From NCBI GenBank assembly GCA_026392385.1, contig JAPLCG010000016.1:1-41179 (forward strand): 41,179 nt of DNA. Direction: 5' to 3'. Shown here one piece after another: positions 18,149-27,791 of the stretch. The first letter of the stretch is position 1, and each line of letters opens with the position of its first letter. The notes beneath the pieces were generated by a model. The model had not been told where the DNA came from. It was given only the letters and a program-made list of their open reading frames with translations, and searched no databases. Source of the stretch: Solirubrobacterales bacterium. Its GTDB lineage: Bacteria > Actinomycetota > Thermoleophilia > Solirubrobacterales > Solirubrobacteraceae. Made by a program: the position numbers and the translations under genes.

Positions 18149-19102
18149 ATGCGCGCGATTCAGATCAGAGAGTTCGGTGGGCCGGAGGTCTTGGAGCTAG
18201 TCGACCTGCCAAAGCCAGTTCCTGCTGCGGGCGAAGTCTTAATCAAGGTCACTCGAGCGGGCGTGAACTTCGCGGATACGCACCAGCGCCATAACGAGTA
18301 CGTGGCCAAGTACGAGCTGCCGATGATTCCCGGGGCTGAGGTAGCCGGCGTGCGTGAGGACACTGGCGAACGCGTCGTTGCGATCTGCGGTGGTGGCGGG
18401 TACGCAGAATATGTGGCAGTTCCTGAGCAGCGGTGTGTTGCAGTTCCAGAAGCGCTCGATGACGACACGGCGGTCGCACTGATGATCCAGGGCCTGACCG
18501 CTTGGCACCTCTACCGCAGCGTTGGTCATGTTCAGAGAGGCGAGACGGTCGTCGTGGGAGCAGCCGCAGGCGGTGTCGGTTCACTTTGCGTCCAGCTCGG
18601 CTCTGCGATGGGAGCCGGTCGAGTGATCGCGCTGGCCTCGACCGAAGAGAAGCGGGAACTTGCACTCGAGCTCGGTGCGGACGAAGCAATTGATTCGGCA
18701 CCGGAGGGCCTGCGCGACCGGATCCTTGCTGCAAATCAAGGCAGGCCGGTCAACGTTGTCTTCGAAATGGCAGGTGGTCAGAGTTTCGACGAGTGTCTCA
18801 ACTCGCTCGCCCCGCTCGGCCGACTCTGCGTATGCGGGATTGCAACGCGCGAAAAGAACCGTGTCAGCAACTCTCAGCTGCTGAAGATGAGCTGGACGGT
18901 CGCCGGCTTCTGGCTGTTCCACCTACTTGAACGCCCGGAAATGATCGAGGAAGCTCTGACCGATCTGTTCGCCCGCGCCGAGCGAGGCGAGGTCAAAGCA
19001 GTCGTCGGCGGAAGCTGGCCATTGGAGGCAGCAGCAGATGCTCAGACGGCACTTCAGGAACGGCGGACGACCGGCAAGTTGTTGCTTGACCCAACCGCTT
19101 GA
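18149..19102 (+). CDS. NADPH:quinone oxidoreductase / zinc-type alcohol dehydrogenase superfamily
   Basis: MRAIQIREFGGPEVLELVDLPKPVPAAGEVLIKVTRAGVNFADTHQR, VVGAAAGGVGSLCVQLGSAMGAGRVIALAS. Confidence 0.92.
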   Translation: MRAIQIREFGGPEVLELVDLPKPVPAAGEVLIKVTRAGVNFADTHQRHNEYVAKYELPMIPGAEVAGVREDTGERVVAICGGGGYAEYVAVPEQRCVAVPEALDDDTAVALMIQGLTAWHLYRSVGHVQRGETVVVGAAAGGVGSLCVQLGSAMGAGRVIALASTEEKRELALELGADEAIDSAPEGLRDRILAANQGRPVNVVFEMAGGQSFDECLNSLAPLGRLCVCGIATREKNRVSNSQLLKMSWTVAGFWLFHLLERPEMIEEALTDLFARAERGEVKAVVGGSWPLEAAADAQTALQERRTTGKLLLDPTA

Positions 19103-19163
19103 TCGGCGCATTGGGGTGTGCGCCTGCGCGCCATCGGGCGGTTGCCCCTATGCTGCGTAAGAA

Positions 19164-20591
19164 GTGACGACTTTCGCCGAACTTGGCCTCGCGCCGCAGC
19201 TGCTCGAGGCATTGACAGCCGTCGGCTACGAGAATCCCTCTCCGATTCAGGAGCAGGCGATCCCAACGCTGCTTGATGGCCGCGACATGATCGGCCAGGC
19301 ACAGACCGGCTCTGGCAAGACGGCGGCCTTTGGGCTTCCGCTGCTTCAGTACGTGGATCCCGCCGATCCAGATGTTCAGGCGCTCGTCCTTACGCCAACC
19401 CGCGAACTCTGTATTCAGGTAACGCAGGCGTTGCGCTCCTACGGCGAAAAGAAGGGGATTGATGTAGTCGCGGTCTTCGGTGGCGCGCCAATCAAGACTC
19501 AGCAGGCACAGCTCCGCGCCGGCGGACAGGTAGTCGTTGGCACCGTTGGTCGCGTCAAGGACCTGATCTCCCGCCACTCGCTGGTTCTCCACTCCTGTCG
19601 CTTCGTAGTTCTCGATGAAGCCGACGAGATGCTCGCACTTGGCTTCCTTGAGGATGTTGAGAAGATTCTCGCGCTCACGCCTGGCAGCCGCCAGACCGCC
19701 CTTTTCTCAGCAACGATGCCTCCGGAGATTCGGAAGCTGTCCGAGAAGTACCTCTACGAGCCTGCTCTCGTAAAGGTCAAGGCTGAGACGCTGACCGTCG
19801 ATTCAGTCGAGCAGTTTGCGCTTGAAGTTCCTCAGAAGGACAAGCCGGTTGAACTTGCCAAGGTTCTCAAGGCTGAGCGACCAGACCAGGCGATTGTCTT
19901 TGTTAGGACGAAGATCCGTTGCGATCAGCTTTACCGCAAGCTGCGTGATGACGGGATGAATGTCCGAGCACTACATGGCGACATGTCTCAGGGCTCGCGC
20001 GATGGCGTGATGCTCGCGTTCAAGGGTGGCCGAGTGCCGATTCTTGTTGCCACCGATGTCGCCGCTCGTGGTCTCGACGTAAGCACGGTTACGCATGTCG
20101 TCAACTTTGATGTCCCAACCTCGCCTGATGTTTATGTCCACCGAATCGGCCGCACCGGTCGCGTTGGCCGCTCGGGACGCTCAGTGACCTTCTATGAACC
20201 GCGTCAGGCAGCAGACCTTGCCGCGATCGAAAAGCACACCGGCACGAAGATGTCGAACTGGGAGTCCGGCGCCAAGACGGCTCCGCAGAAGACGACCGCA
20301 CCTCCCAAGCGTCATAGCAAGCCTGAAATTGCCAATGGCAAGACAAAGGACGATGCTCCTGGTCGCCGGCTAGTCGCTGGTGTCGGGCGGGCAAACGGCG
20401 TTGAGGTCCGCGACCTAGTTACAGCGCTGACTGGCCTCGGTCTTGAGGGCGAGCAGATACGTAATGTCAAGGTGCTTGAGCGGTTCAGCTTTGTTGAGGT
20501 GCCTGAGTCGCAGGCAAACAGGATCTGCAGCGAGGCGTCCGGAGTGGAACTTGGTGGCGGCGCACTGAAGCTTGAACCCGCAGGTCGCTAG
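19164..20591 (+). CDS. DEAD-box RNA helicase with C-terminal DbpA-like RNA-binding domain
   Basis: IPTLLDGRDMIGQAQTGSGKTAAFGLP, PTRELCIQV, VLDEADEML, HRIGRTGRVGRSG; C-term RDLVTALTGLGLEGEQIRNVKVLERFSFVEVPE. Confidence 0.95.
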   Translation: MTTFAELGLAPQLLEALTAVGYENPSPIQEQAIPTLLDGRDMIGQAQTGSGKTAAFGLPLLQYVDPADPDVQALVLTPTRELCIQVTQALRSYGEKKGIDVVAVFGGAPIKTQQAQLRAGGQVVVGTVGRVKDLISRHSLVLHSCRFVVLDEADEMLALGFLEDVEKILALTPGSRQTALFSATMPPEIRKLSEKYLYEPALVKVKAETLTVDSVEQFALEVPQKDKPVELAKVLKAERPDQAIVFVRTKIRCDQLYRKLRDDGMNVRALHGDMSQGSRDGVMLAFKGGRVPILVATDVAARGLDVSTVTHVVNFDVPTSPDVYVHRIGRTGRVGRSGRSVTFYEPRQAADLAAIEKHTGTKMSNWESGAKTAPQKTTAPPKRHSKPEIANGKTKDDAPGRRLVAGVGRANGVEVRDLVTALTGLGLEGEQIRNVKVLERFSFVEVPESQANRICSEASGVELGGGALKLEPAGR

Positions 20592-20600
20592 GATCGAGCC

Positions 20601-21059
20601 ATGTCAAACGCAACGATTGAAACCACCGCTGGGACCATTGAGTTGGAGATGTTCGACGAGGACGCTCCAAAGACGGTCGAAAACTTCCGCAAGCTCGCCG
20701 CCGACGGCTTCTACGACGGCCTTGCCTTCCATCGCATCATCGGCGATTTTATGGTCCAGGGCGGCTGCCCAGAGGGCACCGGAACCGGTGGTCCTGGTTA
20801 CACATTTGAGGACGAGTTCAATGAGCACAAGGTCGTGCGCGGTGCGCTCGCCATGGCAAATGCCGGACCAAATACAAACGGCTCGCAGTTCTTTCTTGTG
20901 ACGGCTGCGGAGTGCCCATGGCTTGACGGCAAGCACACGGTCTTTGGTCAGATCACCAGTGGCATGGACGTGCTCGACGTTCTCAACACAACCGAAACTG
21001 ATCATGCGGATCGTCCAGTTGAACCGCAGGGCATTGTCTCAATCAGCTTCAGCGAGTAA
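20601..21059 (+). CDS. Cyclophilin-type peptidyl-prolyl cis-trans isomerase
   Basis: [70 protein letters not shown]. Confidence 0.95.
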   Translation: MSNATIETTAGTIELEMFDEDAPKTVENFRKLAADGFYDGLAFHRIIGDFMVQGGCPEGTGTGGPGYTFEDEFNEHKVVRGALAMANAGPNTNGSQFFLVTAAECPWLDGKHTVFGQITSGMDVLDVLNTTETDHADRPVEPQGIVSISFSE

Positions 21060-21159
21060 TTGCGAACAGCCTTGGGCTGATAAATCCTTCTGTCTGCGGT
21101 AGCGTTGGTCCTTCAGGCCTGCCCGATTGGGCGGCTACCGCGAAGGGGAGGCAAGTCAG

Positions 21160-22713
21160 ATGGGCATCGTCGAACATCCGCTCGGAAGCACAAATGCAGT
21201 TGAAACCGGCTCACGGCCGGAGATAGCAGTTGAGAATCCGGCGACTGGCGAGATCATCGCGACCGTGCCAAATCGCTCAGCCTCTGAGCTCGCTGAGATG
21301 GCAGCACGCGGCCGGGCAGTTCAGCCTGGTTGGGAAGCGCTTGGCTTTGATGGTCGCGCCGAAGTTCTGACCCGCAGTCAGAAGTGGCTGATCGACAATC
21401 AGAAGCGGATCATCGAGACGATCGTCTCGGAGACCGGCAAGGCCTACGAAGATGCCTTGTTGGCAGAGATTGGCTACACGGCTGGTGCCTTTAAGTTCTG
21501 GGCGAAGAATGCTCCGGAGTACCTTGCCGATGAGCGCATCCGCTCTGCATCACCTTTCGTAAAGGGCCGCAAGCTCGTCGTGCGCTACGCACCGGTTGGG
21601 CTGGTCGGCGTAATCGGGCCGTGGAACTTCCCGCTGACAAACTCGTTCGGTGATTGCATTCCGGCGCTCGCTGCTGGTAACAGCGTGATTCTCAAGCCGA
21701 GTGAGGTAACCCCGCTTACTTCGATGCTGCTCGCCGAGGGGATGCGCGAGTGCGGATTGCCCGAGGATGTTCTGCAGATTGCAACCGGCGATGGAACAAC
21801 AGGTGCTGCGCTTGTCGAGCTCGTTGACTTCGTGATGTTTACCGGCTCAACTGCAACTGGACGCAAGGTGCTTGCCGAAGCGGCCAAGACACTGACTCCC
21901 GTTGGTCTTGAGTTGGGCGGCAACGATCCAATGATCGTTCTCGCTGATGCCGATGTCGACCGGGCTGCAAATTCAGCCGCCTATTACGCAATGAACAACG
22001 CTGGACAGATCTGCATCTCAGTTGAGCGTGTCTATGTGGAAGCGCCGATCTACGACGAGTTCGTCGCCAAGGTGACTGAGAATGTAAGAGGGTTGCGTCA
22101 GGAGGCTCCGACCGGGCCTGGAACAATCGATGTTGGAGCGGTGATCTTCCCGCCCCAGCTCGCGATCGTTCAGGACCACATCAAGGATGCGGTCGACAAG
22201 GGAGCCAAGGTGCTCGTTGGCGGCGGCTCGCGCAGTGATGGCGGACGGTTCATTGAGCCAACAGTCCTCGTTGATGTTGATCACACGATGGCCTGCATGC
22301 GCGAGGAGACCTTTGGTCCGACGCTGCCGATCATGAAGGTTGAAAGTGCAGACGAGGCAATCCGCCTCGCCAACGACTCTTTCTACGGCCTTCAGGCTTC
22401 CGTCTACTCAAAGGATCTCGACAAGGCCGAGGCGGTTGCGCGGCGAATCGAGGCTGGATCAGTTTGCGTTAACGACTGCCAAGTAAATTACACAGCGCTT
22501 GAGCTGCCGATGGGTGGTTGGAAGGATTCCGGCCTTGGTGTGCGTCACGGTGCCGGCGGGATCCGCAAGTACACGCGCTCGCAAACAATCCTTGTAACGA
22601 AGTTTGCCTTTGGCAAGAAGGACCTGCACATGCATCCCTACACGGCAAAGCGAACCGGTTTCCTTGGGCGCTTGCTGACCTTCGTGTACGGTCGCGGACG
22701 CAGTAAGTCCTAG
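21160..22713 (+). CDS. NAD(P)-dependent aldehyde dehydrogenase (succinate-semialdehyde dehydrogenase-like)
   Basis: VGVIGPWNFPLTNSFGDCIPALAAGNSVILKPSEVTP, VGLELGGNDPMIVL, NAGQICISVERVYVE, REETFGPTLPIMKV; ATG 21160 has GGGGAGG upstream. Confidence 0.92.
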   Translation: MGIVEHPLGSTNAVETGSRPEIAVENPATGEIIATVPNRSASELAEMAARGRAVQPGWEALGFDGRAEVLTRSQKWLIDNQKRIIETIVSETGKAYEDALLAEIGYTAGAFKFWAKNAPEYLADERIRSASPFVKGRKLVVRYAPVGLVGVIGPWNFPLTNSFGDCIPALAAGNSVILKPSEVTPLTSMLLAEGMRECGLPEDVLQIATGDGTTGAALVELVDFVMFTGSTATGRKVLAEAAKTLTPVGLELGGNDPMIVLADADVDRAANSAAYYAMNNAGQICISVERVYVEAPIYDEFVAKVTENVRGLRQEAPTGPGTIDVGAVIFPPQLAIVQDHIKDAVDKGAKVLVGGGSRSDGGRFIEPTVLVDVDHTMACMREETFGPTLPIMKVESADEAIRLANDSFYGLQASVYSKDLDKAEAVARRIEAGSVCVNDCQVNYTALELPMGGWKDSGLGVRHGAGGIRKYTRSQTILVTKFAFGKKDLHMHPYTAKRTGFLGRLLTFVYGRGRSKS

Positions 22714-22722
22714 GCTGCGCCA

Positions 22723-23568
22723 CTGCTTGCACTCGCGCTAGCGGCGACCTCATCGGTCGTTTGGGGCTCCGGTGATTTCATTGCCGGAGCGCTGAGTCGC
22801 AAGCACCCAGTCCTGACAGTTGCCTCTGTAGCTCAGGTTGCCAGTCTCGCGGCGTCGACCGTCGTACTGCTCGCGCTTGGCGAGTCGTTGCCGAGCGGAG
22901 AGCCGCTCTATGCGGCACTCGGAGCTGGAGCATGTGGGGCGATTGGCCTTGTTGCGCTCTATCGCGCGCTGGCAATCGGCGTGATGAGCATCGCTGCACC
23001 AATCAGCGCGTTGGCGGCTGTGATTCCTTTTGTCTGGGGGATGGCGGCCGGTGAGTCGCCCAAATCGCTTCAACTTTTCGGCGCGGTGCTCGCGCTCTCT
23101 GGGGCGGTGCTCGCAGCTCGCGAACCTTCGCACGCGCCTGTTTCCCGCGAACGGTTCCGCGAGTCGGTTGGCTTGGCGCTAGTCAGCGCCGTAGCGCTCG
23201 GTTTCGGGCTGGTACTGCTCGGGGAAGCGGCACCTGGCGGTGCCATGCCGGTGCTTGTCGCTGACCGGATAGTTACAACCCTCCTGATCCTGCCGCTGGC
23301 CTTGTTCCGTGGCCAAGGCCCGAGAGGAAGTCTCTGGGTGCTCGCACCGATGGTCGCAGTTGGCACCTTCGACACAACCGCCAACGCCCTTTACATATTT
23401 GCCTTCAACGAGGGCGGGTTGATGTCAATGATCGGCGTGCTTGCCTCGCTCTATCCGGTTACGACAGTTCTACTCGCACGCGGATTCCTTGCGGAGCGAT
23501 TCGAGCGCCACCAAGCGATCGGCGTGATTGTTGCTTTGGCAGGCGTTGCGCTTGTCGGAGTTGCCTGA
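22723..23568 (+). CDS. EamA/DMT-family transporter
   Basis: Open frame LLALALAATSSVVWGSGDFIAGALSRKHPV... through ASLYPVTTVLLARGFLAERFERHQAIGVIVALAGVALVGVA. No ATG/GTG/TTG before TTG 22888, which would delete the first TM region; CTG 22723 is proposed. Confidence 0.75.
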   Translation: MLALALAATSSVVWGSGDFIAGALSRKHPVLTVASVAQVASLAASTVVLLALGESLPSGEPLYAALGAGACGAIGLVALYRALAIGVMSIAAPISALAAVIPFVWGMAAGESPKSLQLFGAVLALSGAVLAAREPSHAPVSRERFRESVGLALVSAVALGFGLVLLGEAAPGGAMPVLVADRIVTTLLILPLALFRGQGPRGSLWVLAPMVAVGTFDTTANALYIFAFNEGGLMSMIGVLASLYPVTTVLLARGFLAERFERHQAIGVIVALAGVALVGVA

Positions 23569-23572
23569 GCGC

Positions 23573-24013
23573 TCAGCGGTTACTGCAGCCGTCAGCGCCG
23601 ACGCTCTGCCATGCAATCCGCTCGCGTCCGGCGAGCGACTCAGTTGACTGAGCGACGCTCCGCAATTCAACAACTGGGTCGGCGCCATCAGCGATCCGTT
23701 TAGTCGCAGATTTCATCGCGGCCAGTTCCTCACTTACGACGCTGACAGCGAGGCCGTAGGCCTGCTGAAGGTCAGAGGGTGGTTGGAGCGCCTTGAGGTC
23801 AGTCACAAAGACTGCGGTCGCCGCAGTTGCTGCCTTGAGAAAGGCGGCAACATTGTCGGCTGTTTTTGGATCCTTGATCCGCTCAAGTGACTGGTGGGCC
23901 TTGCTGCAGGCGGCGTTTACCTTGCTGCGCAGTTCCCCTGAGTCGAGATTGTCGCTCCCGCAACCGCTGGCAAGTATCGCGATCGCCACAGCTGCGGCGA
24001 CGATCCCGCGCAT
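23573..24013 (-). CDS. Putative lipoprotein
   Basis: MRGIVAAAVAIAILASGCGS signal with LASGC lipobox. Confidence 0.7.
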   Translation of the reverse strand: MRGIVAAAVAIAILASGCGSDNLDSGELRSKVNAACSKAHQSLERIKDPKTADNVAAFLKAATAATAVFVTDLKALQPPSDLQQAYGLAVSVVSEELAAMKSATKRIADGADPVVELRSVAQSTESLAGRERIAWQSVGADGCSNR

Positions 24014-24627
24014 CAGTTGAGCTCCAATCCCAGCAGCCGTTCAAGTTCGGCGACGGTCGTCGCCGTATCCGTGTGGTGAATCGCAGCCATGCCCAGATCT
24101 CGGGCAGGATCAAGGTTGAAGTGCAAGTCATCAACAAAAACGCACTGTTCTGGCTCTACGCCGGTCCGCCTGGCACCTAGTAGGTAGATCTCAGGGGCAG
24201 GCTTCCGCATTCCCTCGTTGCCTGAAATAACGACGCCGTCAAACAGTTCCTCGACGAGATCCTGCGGATAACGGCGTGTTCCCCAAGAATTTGAGACAAG
24301 ACCGGTTGGGATACCGGCGTTGCGTGCTGCCCGAACCGCCGAAATCATCACCTCATCTGGTCCGACGCGAGCAAAGAGACCGTCGATCAGTCCGGCTGCT
24401 GGCACGCCAAGCATCTCTGCGAAGTGCGGTTCAAACTCCGCTTCATCGATCCGTCCACATTCAAGATCGAACAGCAGCTGCTGTGAACCGGGATCTTCGG
24501 CAAATGTCTTGGCAATCGAGTTCGGATCAATTCCCGAATCGGCACAGAACGCTCGGAATGAGACAAATAGGTCGGTTGTAAGGACGCCTCCCCAATCGAC
24601 GAGTAGGGCCGTCCGCTCAGACATCAA
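24013..24627 (-). CDS. HAD-superfamily hydrolase (HAD-IA-like)
   Basis: LLVDWGGVLT, GLVSNSWG, KPAPEIYLLGARRTGVEPEQCVFVDDLHFNLDPARDLGMAAIHH. Confidence 0.88.
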   Translation of the reverse strand: MMSERTALLVDWGGVLTTDLFVSFRAFCADSGIDPNSIAKTFAEDPGSQQLLFDLECGRIDEAEFEPHFAEMLGVPAAGLIDGLFARVGPDEVMISAVRAARNAGIPTGLVSNSWGTRRYPQDLVEELFDGVVISGNEGMRKPAPEIYLLGARRTGVEPEQCVFVDDLHFNLDPARDLGMAAIHHTDTATTVAELERLLGLELN

Positions 24628-25714
24628 CGCGTCCCTCAGTTACGTCGAGCGCCCGCTCGGCAAGTTGGACCACTCCATCTCCGAAACCCTTTAGGAATGG
24701 GTCATCGCTACTTCCACTGCTTGCTCGTTTGTAGTTGCCCTCCATGAAGACAACCGCCTTCCACAGCGCAAGCGTGGTGTACCAGCGAAGGTCCTGCATT
24801 GAGCGTCCGCTGCGCTGCTCATAGCGTGCGACAAGCTCGGCCCTGGTCGGGAAGCCTTCTGCTCGCGTGACGGAGCCCATCTCAAACATGCCGCGATCAG
24901 GGTCATCGCTGTCACTCCAGAGGGTGCAGAGGTAGCCAACATCGGCAAGCGGGTCACCGATCGTCGCCATCTCCCAGTCGAGCACTGCTAGAAGCTTGGC
25001 CGGTTCCGATGCAGCGTAGATTGAGTTGCCAAGCCGATAGTCACCGTGAACGATTGTCGCTGCGCCTGACTCAGGCTGGTTGGCTGTCAGCCAACTGCCG
25101 ACCTTTTCAACGGCTGGGATTTCGCGAGTCCGATTGTGCTCCCAGAGTCCTGTAAAGCGGCGCACCTGACGTTCGAGGTAGCCGGTCGGTTTGCCAAAGC
25201 CTTCAAGTCCTGCTGCCTGCCAGTCAACAGCGTGGATCTCAACAAGGGCATCAACTAGCTCCTCGCCGATCCGCCGCCGCTCCTCAACGGAGTCGAGTGC
25301 TGCGGGTACGGAATCAACGATTACCTCGCCGTCAACCTTGTCCATCAGGTAGAAGGGGGCGCCGATTACACCTAGGTCATCACAGGCGGCGAGCACAGCC
25401 GGTGTCCGAGCGGCGGTTGACTCAAGCGCCGACAGCAGCCGAGCTTCGCGCAACATGTCATGAGCTGTTGGCGGCAGAGGTCCGCGCGGCGGCCGGCGCA
25501 ATACGCACTCACGACCACCTCGGGTGAGCAGGTAGGTGACGTTTGAATGGCCGTCACCAACCGGCTGGAGTTCGGGCAGGCCGGCACCTGTCTCGAAGCC
25601 ATGTGAATCTAGAAACGCGGCGAGCGGCTCGAGAACGACCAGCGGTTCGCGGTCGTTCGATTCGGCCTCAGCGAAGGTGGTGACGATGTCGTCTGGGGCA
25701 ATTGGGGTTGGCAT
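24617..25714 (-). CDS. Phosphotransferase family protein (APH-like; ACAD10/11 kinase-type)
   Basis: DGHSNVTYLLTRGGRECVLRRPPRGPLPPTAHDMLREARLLSAL, TIVHGDYRLGNSIYA, LAVLDWEMATIGDPLADVGYL. Confidence 0.9.
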   Translation of the reverse strand: MPTPIAPDDIVTTFAEAESNDREPLVVLEPLAAFLDSHGFETGAGLPELQPVGDGHSNVTYLLTRGGRECVLRRPPRGPLPPTAHDMLREARLLSALESTAARTPAVLAACDDLGVIGAPFYLMDKVDGEVIVDSVPAALDSVEERRRIGEELVDALVEIHAVDWQAAGLEGFGKPTGYLERQVRRFTGLWEHNRTREIPAVEKVGSWLTANQPESGAATIVHGDYRLGNSIYAASEPAKLLAVLDWEMATIGDPLADVGYLCTLWSDSDDPDRGMFEMGSVTRAEGFPTRAELVARYEQRSGRSMQDLRWYTTLALWKAVVFMEGNYKRASSGSSDDPFLKGFGDGVVQLAERALDVTEGRVDV

Positions 25715-25771
25715 CGCTCGGACTTTACTTTCAGTTGCAGGCCAGAGCTAACGAGCGGCAGTACGGCTGCA

Positions 25772-27247
25772 CTACCAGCGGCTGGTAATTACCTTTGTTC
25801 GCGTGTAGAAGCGAACTGCATCGTCACCGTTCGCGTGCAGGTCTCCGTCAATCGAATCCTTCCAACCGGAGAATGGGAACCAGGCGACAGGCGCAGCGAC
25901 GCCAACATTTACGCCGACCATTCCAGCCTCCACTCCAAAGCGATATTCGCGGGCATGGCCGCCACTTGAGGTGAAGATCACCGATGCGTTTCCGTAGCGA
26001 GAGCCATTTACAAACTCAAGTGCTTCAGCGAGGTCCTTGGCGCGTGTAACAGCGAGTACCGGGCCAAACAGCTCCTCGCGGATCAACTTGTGATCCGGTC
26101 CAGCTCCGTCAATGATCGTCGGTCCAAGTTCGGCGCCAGCAGCCCCGCCATCCCTGCGTCCGTCGAGAACGATCGAACAGCCATCGGCTTCTGCCGCGGC
26201 GATCTCGCCCTCGACTCGCTCGCGTGATGCTGGCGTGACAAGTGGGCAGACATCGGTTGCCGGATCGGCACCGTTGCCAGTCACGAGCTTCGCTGCTGCT
26301 TCAGTAACTAGGGCGAGAGTCCTGTCCTGCTCCGCTTCGCTGCCAACGAGCACGGCGATCGAGCCTGCCAGGCAGCGCTGCCCGGCAGCGCCGAATGCTG
26401 ATCCGAGCACGCCATTAACCATCAGCTTCGGATCGGCGTCGGGCATCAGGACCATCGAATTCTTGGCGCCGCCAAGTGCCTGACAGCGCTTGCCGTTCTC
26501 AGCTGAACGGCTGGCGATGATCCTTGCGGTTGCTGCCGAGCCGACAAATGAGATTGCGTCAACGCCGGGGTGTTCCAGCAGTCCTTCGACGGCGTCGCGG
26601 CCACCGTTGATTAGGTTGACAACACCATTGGGAATTTCCTCGATTGAGTCAACAAGTTCCATGATCCGCATCGATGTGAGTGGATCCTGCTCGCTTGGCT
26701 TGAGGATGAATGTGTTGCCGCAGGCAATTGCGTATGGCAGGAACCAGAGCGGAATCATCGCCGGGAAGTTGAACGGAGTGATCGCAGCGACGACACCTAC
26801 CGGTTGGCGAATCAGGTCGACATCGACGCCGCGAGCGATGCCTTCAAGATTCTCGCCCTTCATCAAGACTGGGATCGAACAGGCGTGTTCGACCGATTCA
26901 ATTCCACGACCGACTTCGCTGAACGCATCGTCGAACGTCTTGCCCATGTCGGTTGTGACCAAACGGGCAAGTTCGTCACGGTTCGCATCAAGCGCCTCGC
27001 GAAGCTTCATTACGGCGCGGGCGCGCACCATCGGCGGTGTGGATCGCCACGCCGGGAAGGCTGCGCGAGCAGCAACTACTGCTACGTCAACCTCCGCTGA
27101 TCCAGAAAGCGGAACCGTTGCCAGCAGCTCGCCGGTTGCTGGATTTCGATCGTCGAGTCGAGTCAGGGATGGGTCAACCGCTGTGAACTGTCCGGCGATG
27201 TAATTGCCTAGGTCGCCCTGTGACGATTCCGAGGTGCTGTTGCTCAT
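25772..27247 (-). CDS. mmsA: Methylmalonate-semialdehyde dehydrogenase (CoA-acylating)-like
   Basis: VGVVAAITPFNFPAMIPLWFLPYAIACGNTFILKPSEQDP, GGAKNSMVLMPDAD, AAGQRCLAGSIAV. Start trimmed from 27352 to ATG 27247. Confidence 0.85.
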   Translation of the reverse strand: MSNSTSESSQGDLGNYIAGQFTAVDPSLTRLDDRNPATGELLATVPLSGSAEVDVAVVAARAAFPAWRSTPPMVRARAVMKLREALDANRDELARLVTTDMGKTFDDAFSEVGRGIESVEHACSIPVLMKGENLEGIARGVDVDLIRQPVGVVAAITPFNFPAMIPLWFLPYAIACGNTFILKPSEQDPLTSMRIMELVDSIEEIPNGVVNLINGGRDAVEGLLEHPGVDAISFVGSAATARIIASRSAENGKRCQALGGAKNSMVLMPDADPKLMVNGVLGSAFGAAGQRCLAGSIAVLVGSEAEQDRTLALVTEAAAKLVTGNGADPATDVCPLVTPASRERVEGEIAAAEADGCSIVLDGRRDGGAAGAELGPTIIDGAGPDHKLIREELFGPVLAVTRAKDLAEALEFVNGSRYGNASVIFTSSGGHAREYRFGVEAGMVGVNVGVAAPVAWFPFSGWKDSIDGDLHANGDDAVRFYTRTKVITSRW

Positions 27248-27304
27248 ACGTCGATCATCGCGCAATGGCGCCCGAAATGCGTCGCAATCGTTACTCTCGG
27301 CCTG

Positions 27305-27781
27305 ATGGCGACGCGACTTTGGATTTTGAGGCATGGAGAGGCTGAGCCGCATGGCTTGGTTGAGGATTCACTTCGTCAATTGACGCCGACCGGCGAGCAG
27401 GAGGCGCGTGATGCAGGCTCGGCGCTGATAGCGCTTGGCGAATCGCCAGTAGCGGTCTTTTCAAGCCCTCGAGTCAGGGCGATCCAGACCGCGGACCTAG
27501 CCTGCGAAGCGCTTGGGCTCGAATCGGTCGTGCATCGGCCGCTCAGCAGTGGATTCAGGGGCAGTGACGCGCTTGAGCTGCTCGCGGCGAACAGCTTCGA
27601 TGGCACGGTTGTGCTCGTCGGACACATGCCCGATCTTGCGATCACGATTGCTGAGCTGAGTGGTGCGGAGGTGGCTCTGCGAACTGGAGGTCTCGCCCTC
27701 CTGCGGGGCGAGACTGCCCAATTTGAGCTTGCCGTACTGCTGCGCCCCCGCGAGACGAGATCGCTCGCGGCGGGCGCCTAA
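27305..27781 (+). CDS. sixA: SixA-like phosphohistidine phosphatase
   Basis: RLWILRHGEAEPHG...LRQLTPTGEQEARDAG, VFSSPRVRAIQTAD, VLVGHMPDLAI. Confidence 0.85.
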   Translation: MATRLWILRHGEAEPHGLVEDSLRQLTPTGEQEARDAGSALIALGESPVAVFSSPRVRAIQTADLACEALGLESVVHRPLSSGFRGSDALELLAANSFDGTVVLVGHMPDLAITIAELSGAEVALRTGGLALLRGETAQFELAVLLRPRETRSLAAGA

Positions 27782-27791
27782 CTCCCTGCGC

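Noticed and set aside
22705-22725. ALDH-EamA fusion by amber readthrough
   Set aside because: TAG is an ordinary stop elsewhere in the window (e.g. metF, helicase, acs) and a leaderless CTG start explains the layout more simply.
26490-27203. 237-aa plus-strand ORF opposite mmsA
   Set aside because: Antisense to a clear ALDH; Ser/Ala/Arg-rich low-complexity translation typical of antisense frames in GC-rich genes.
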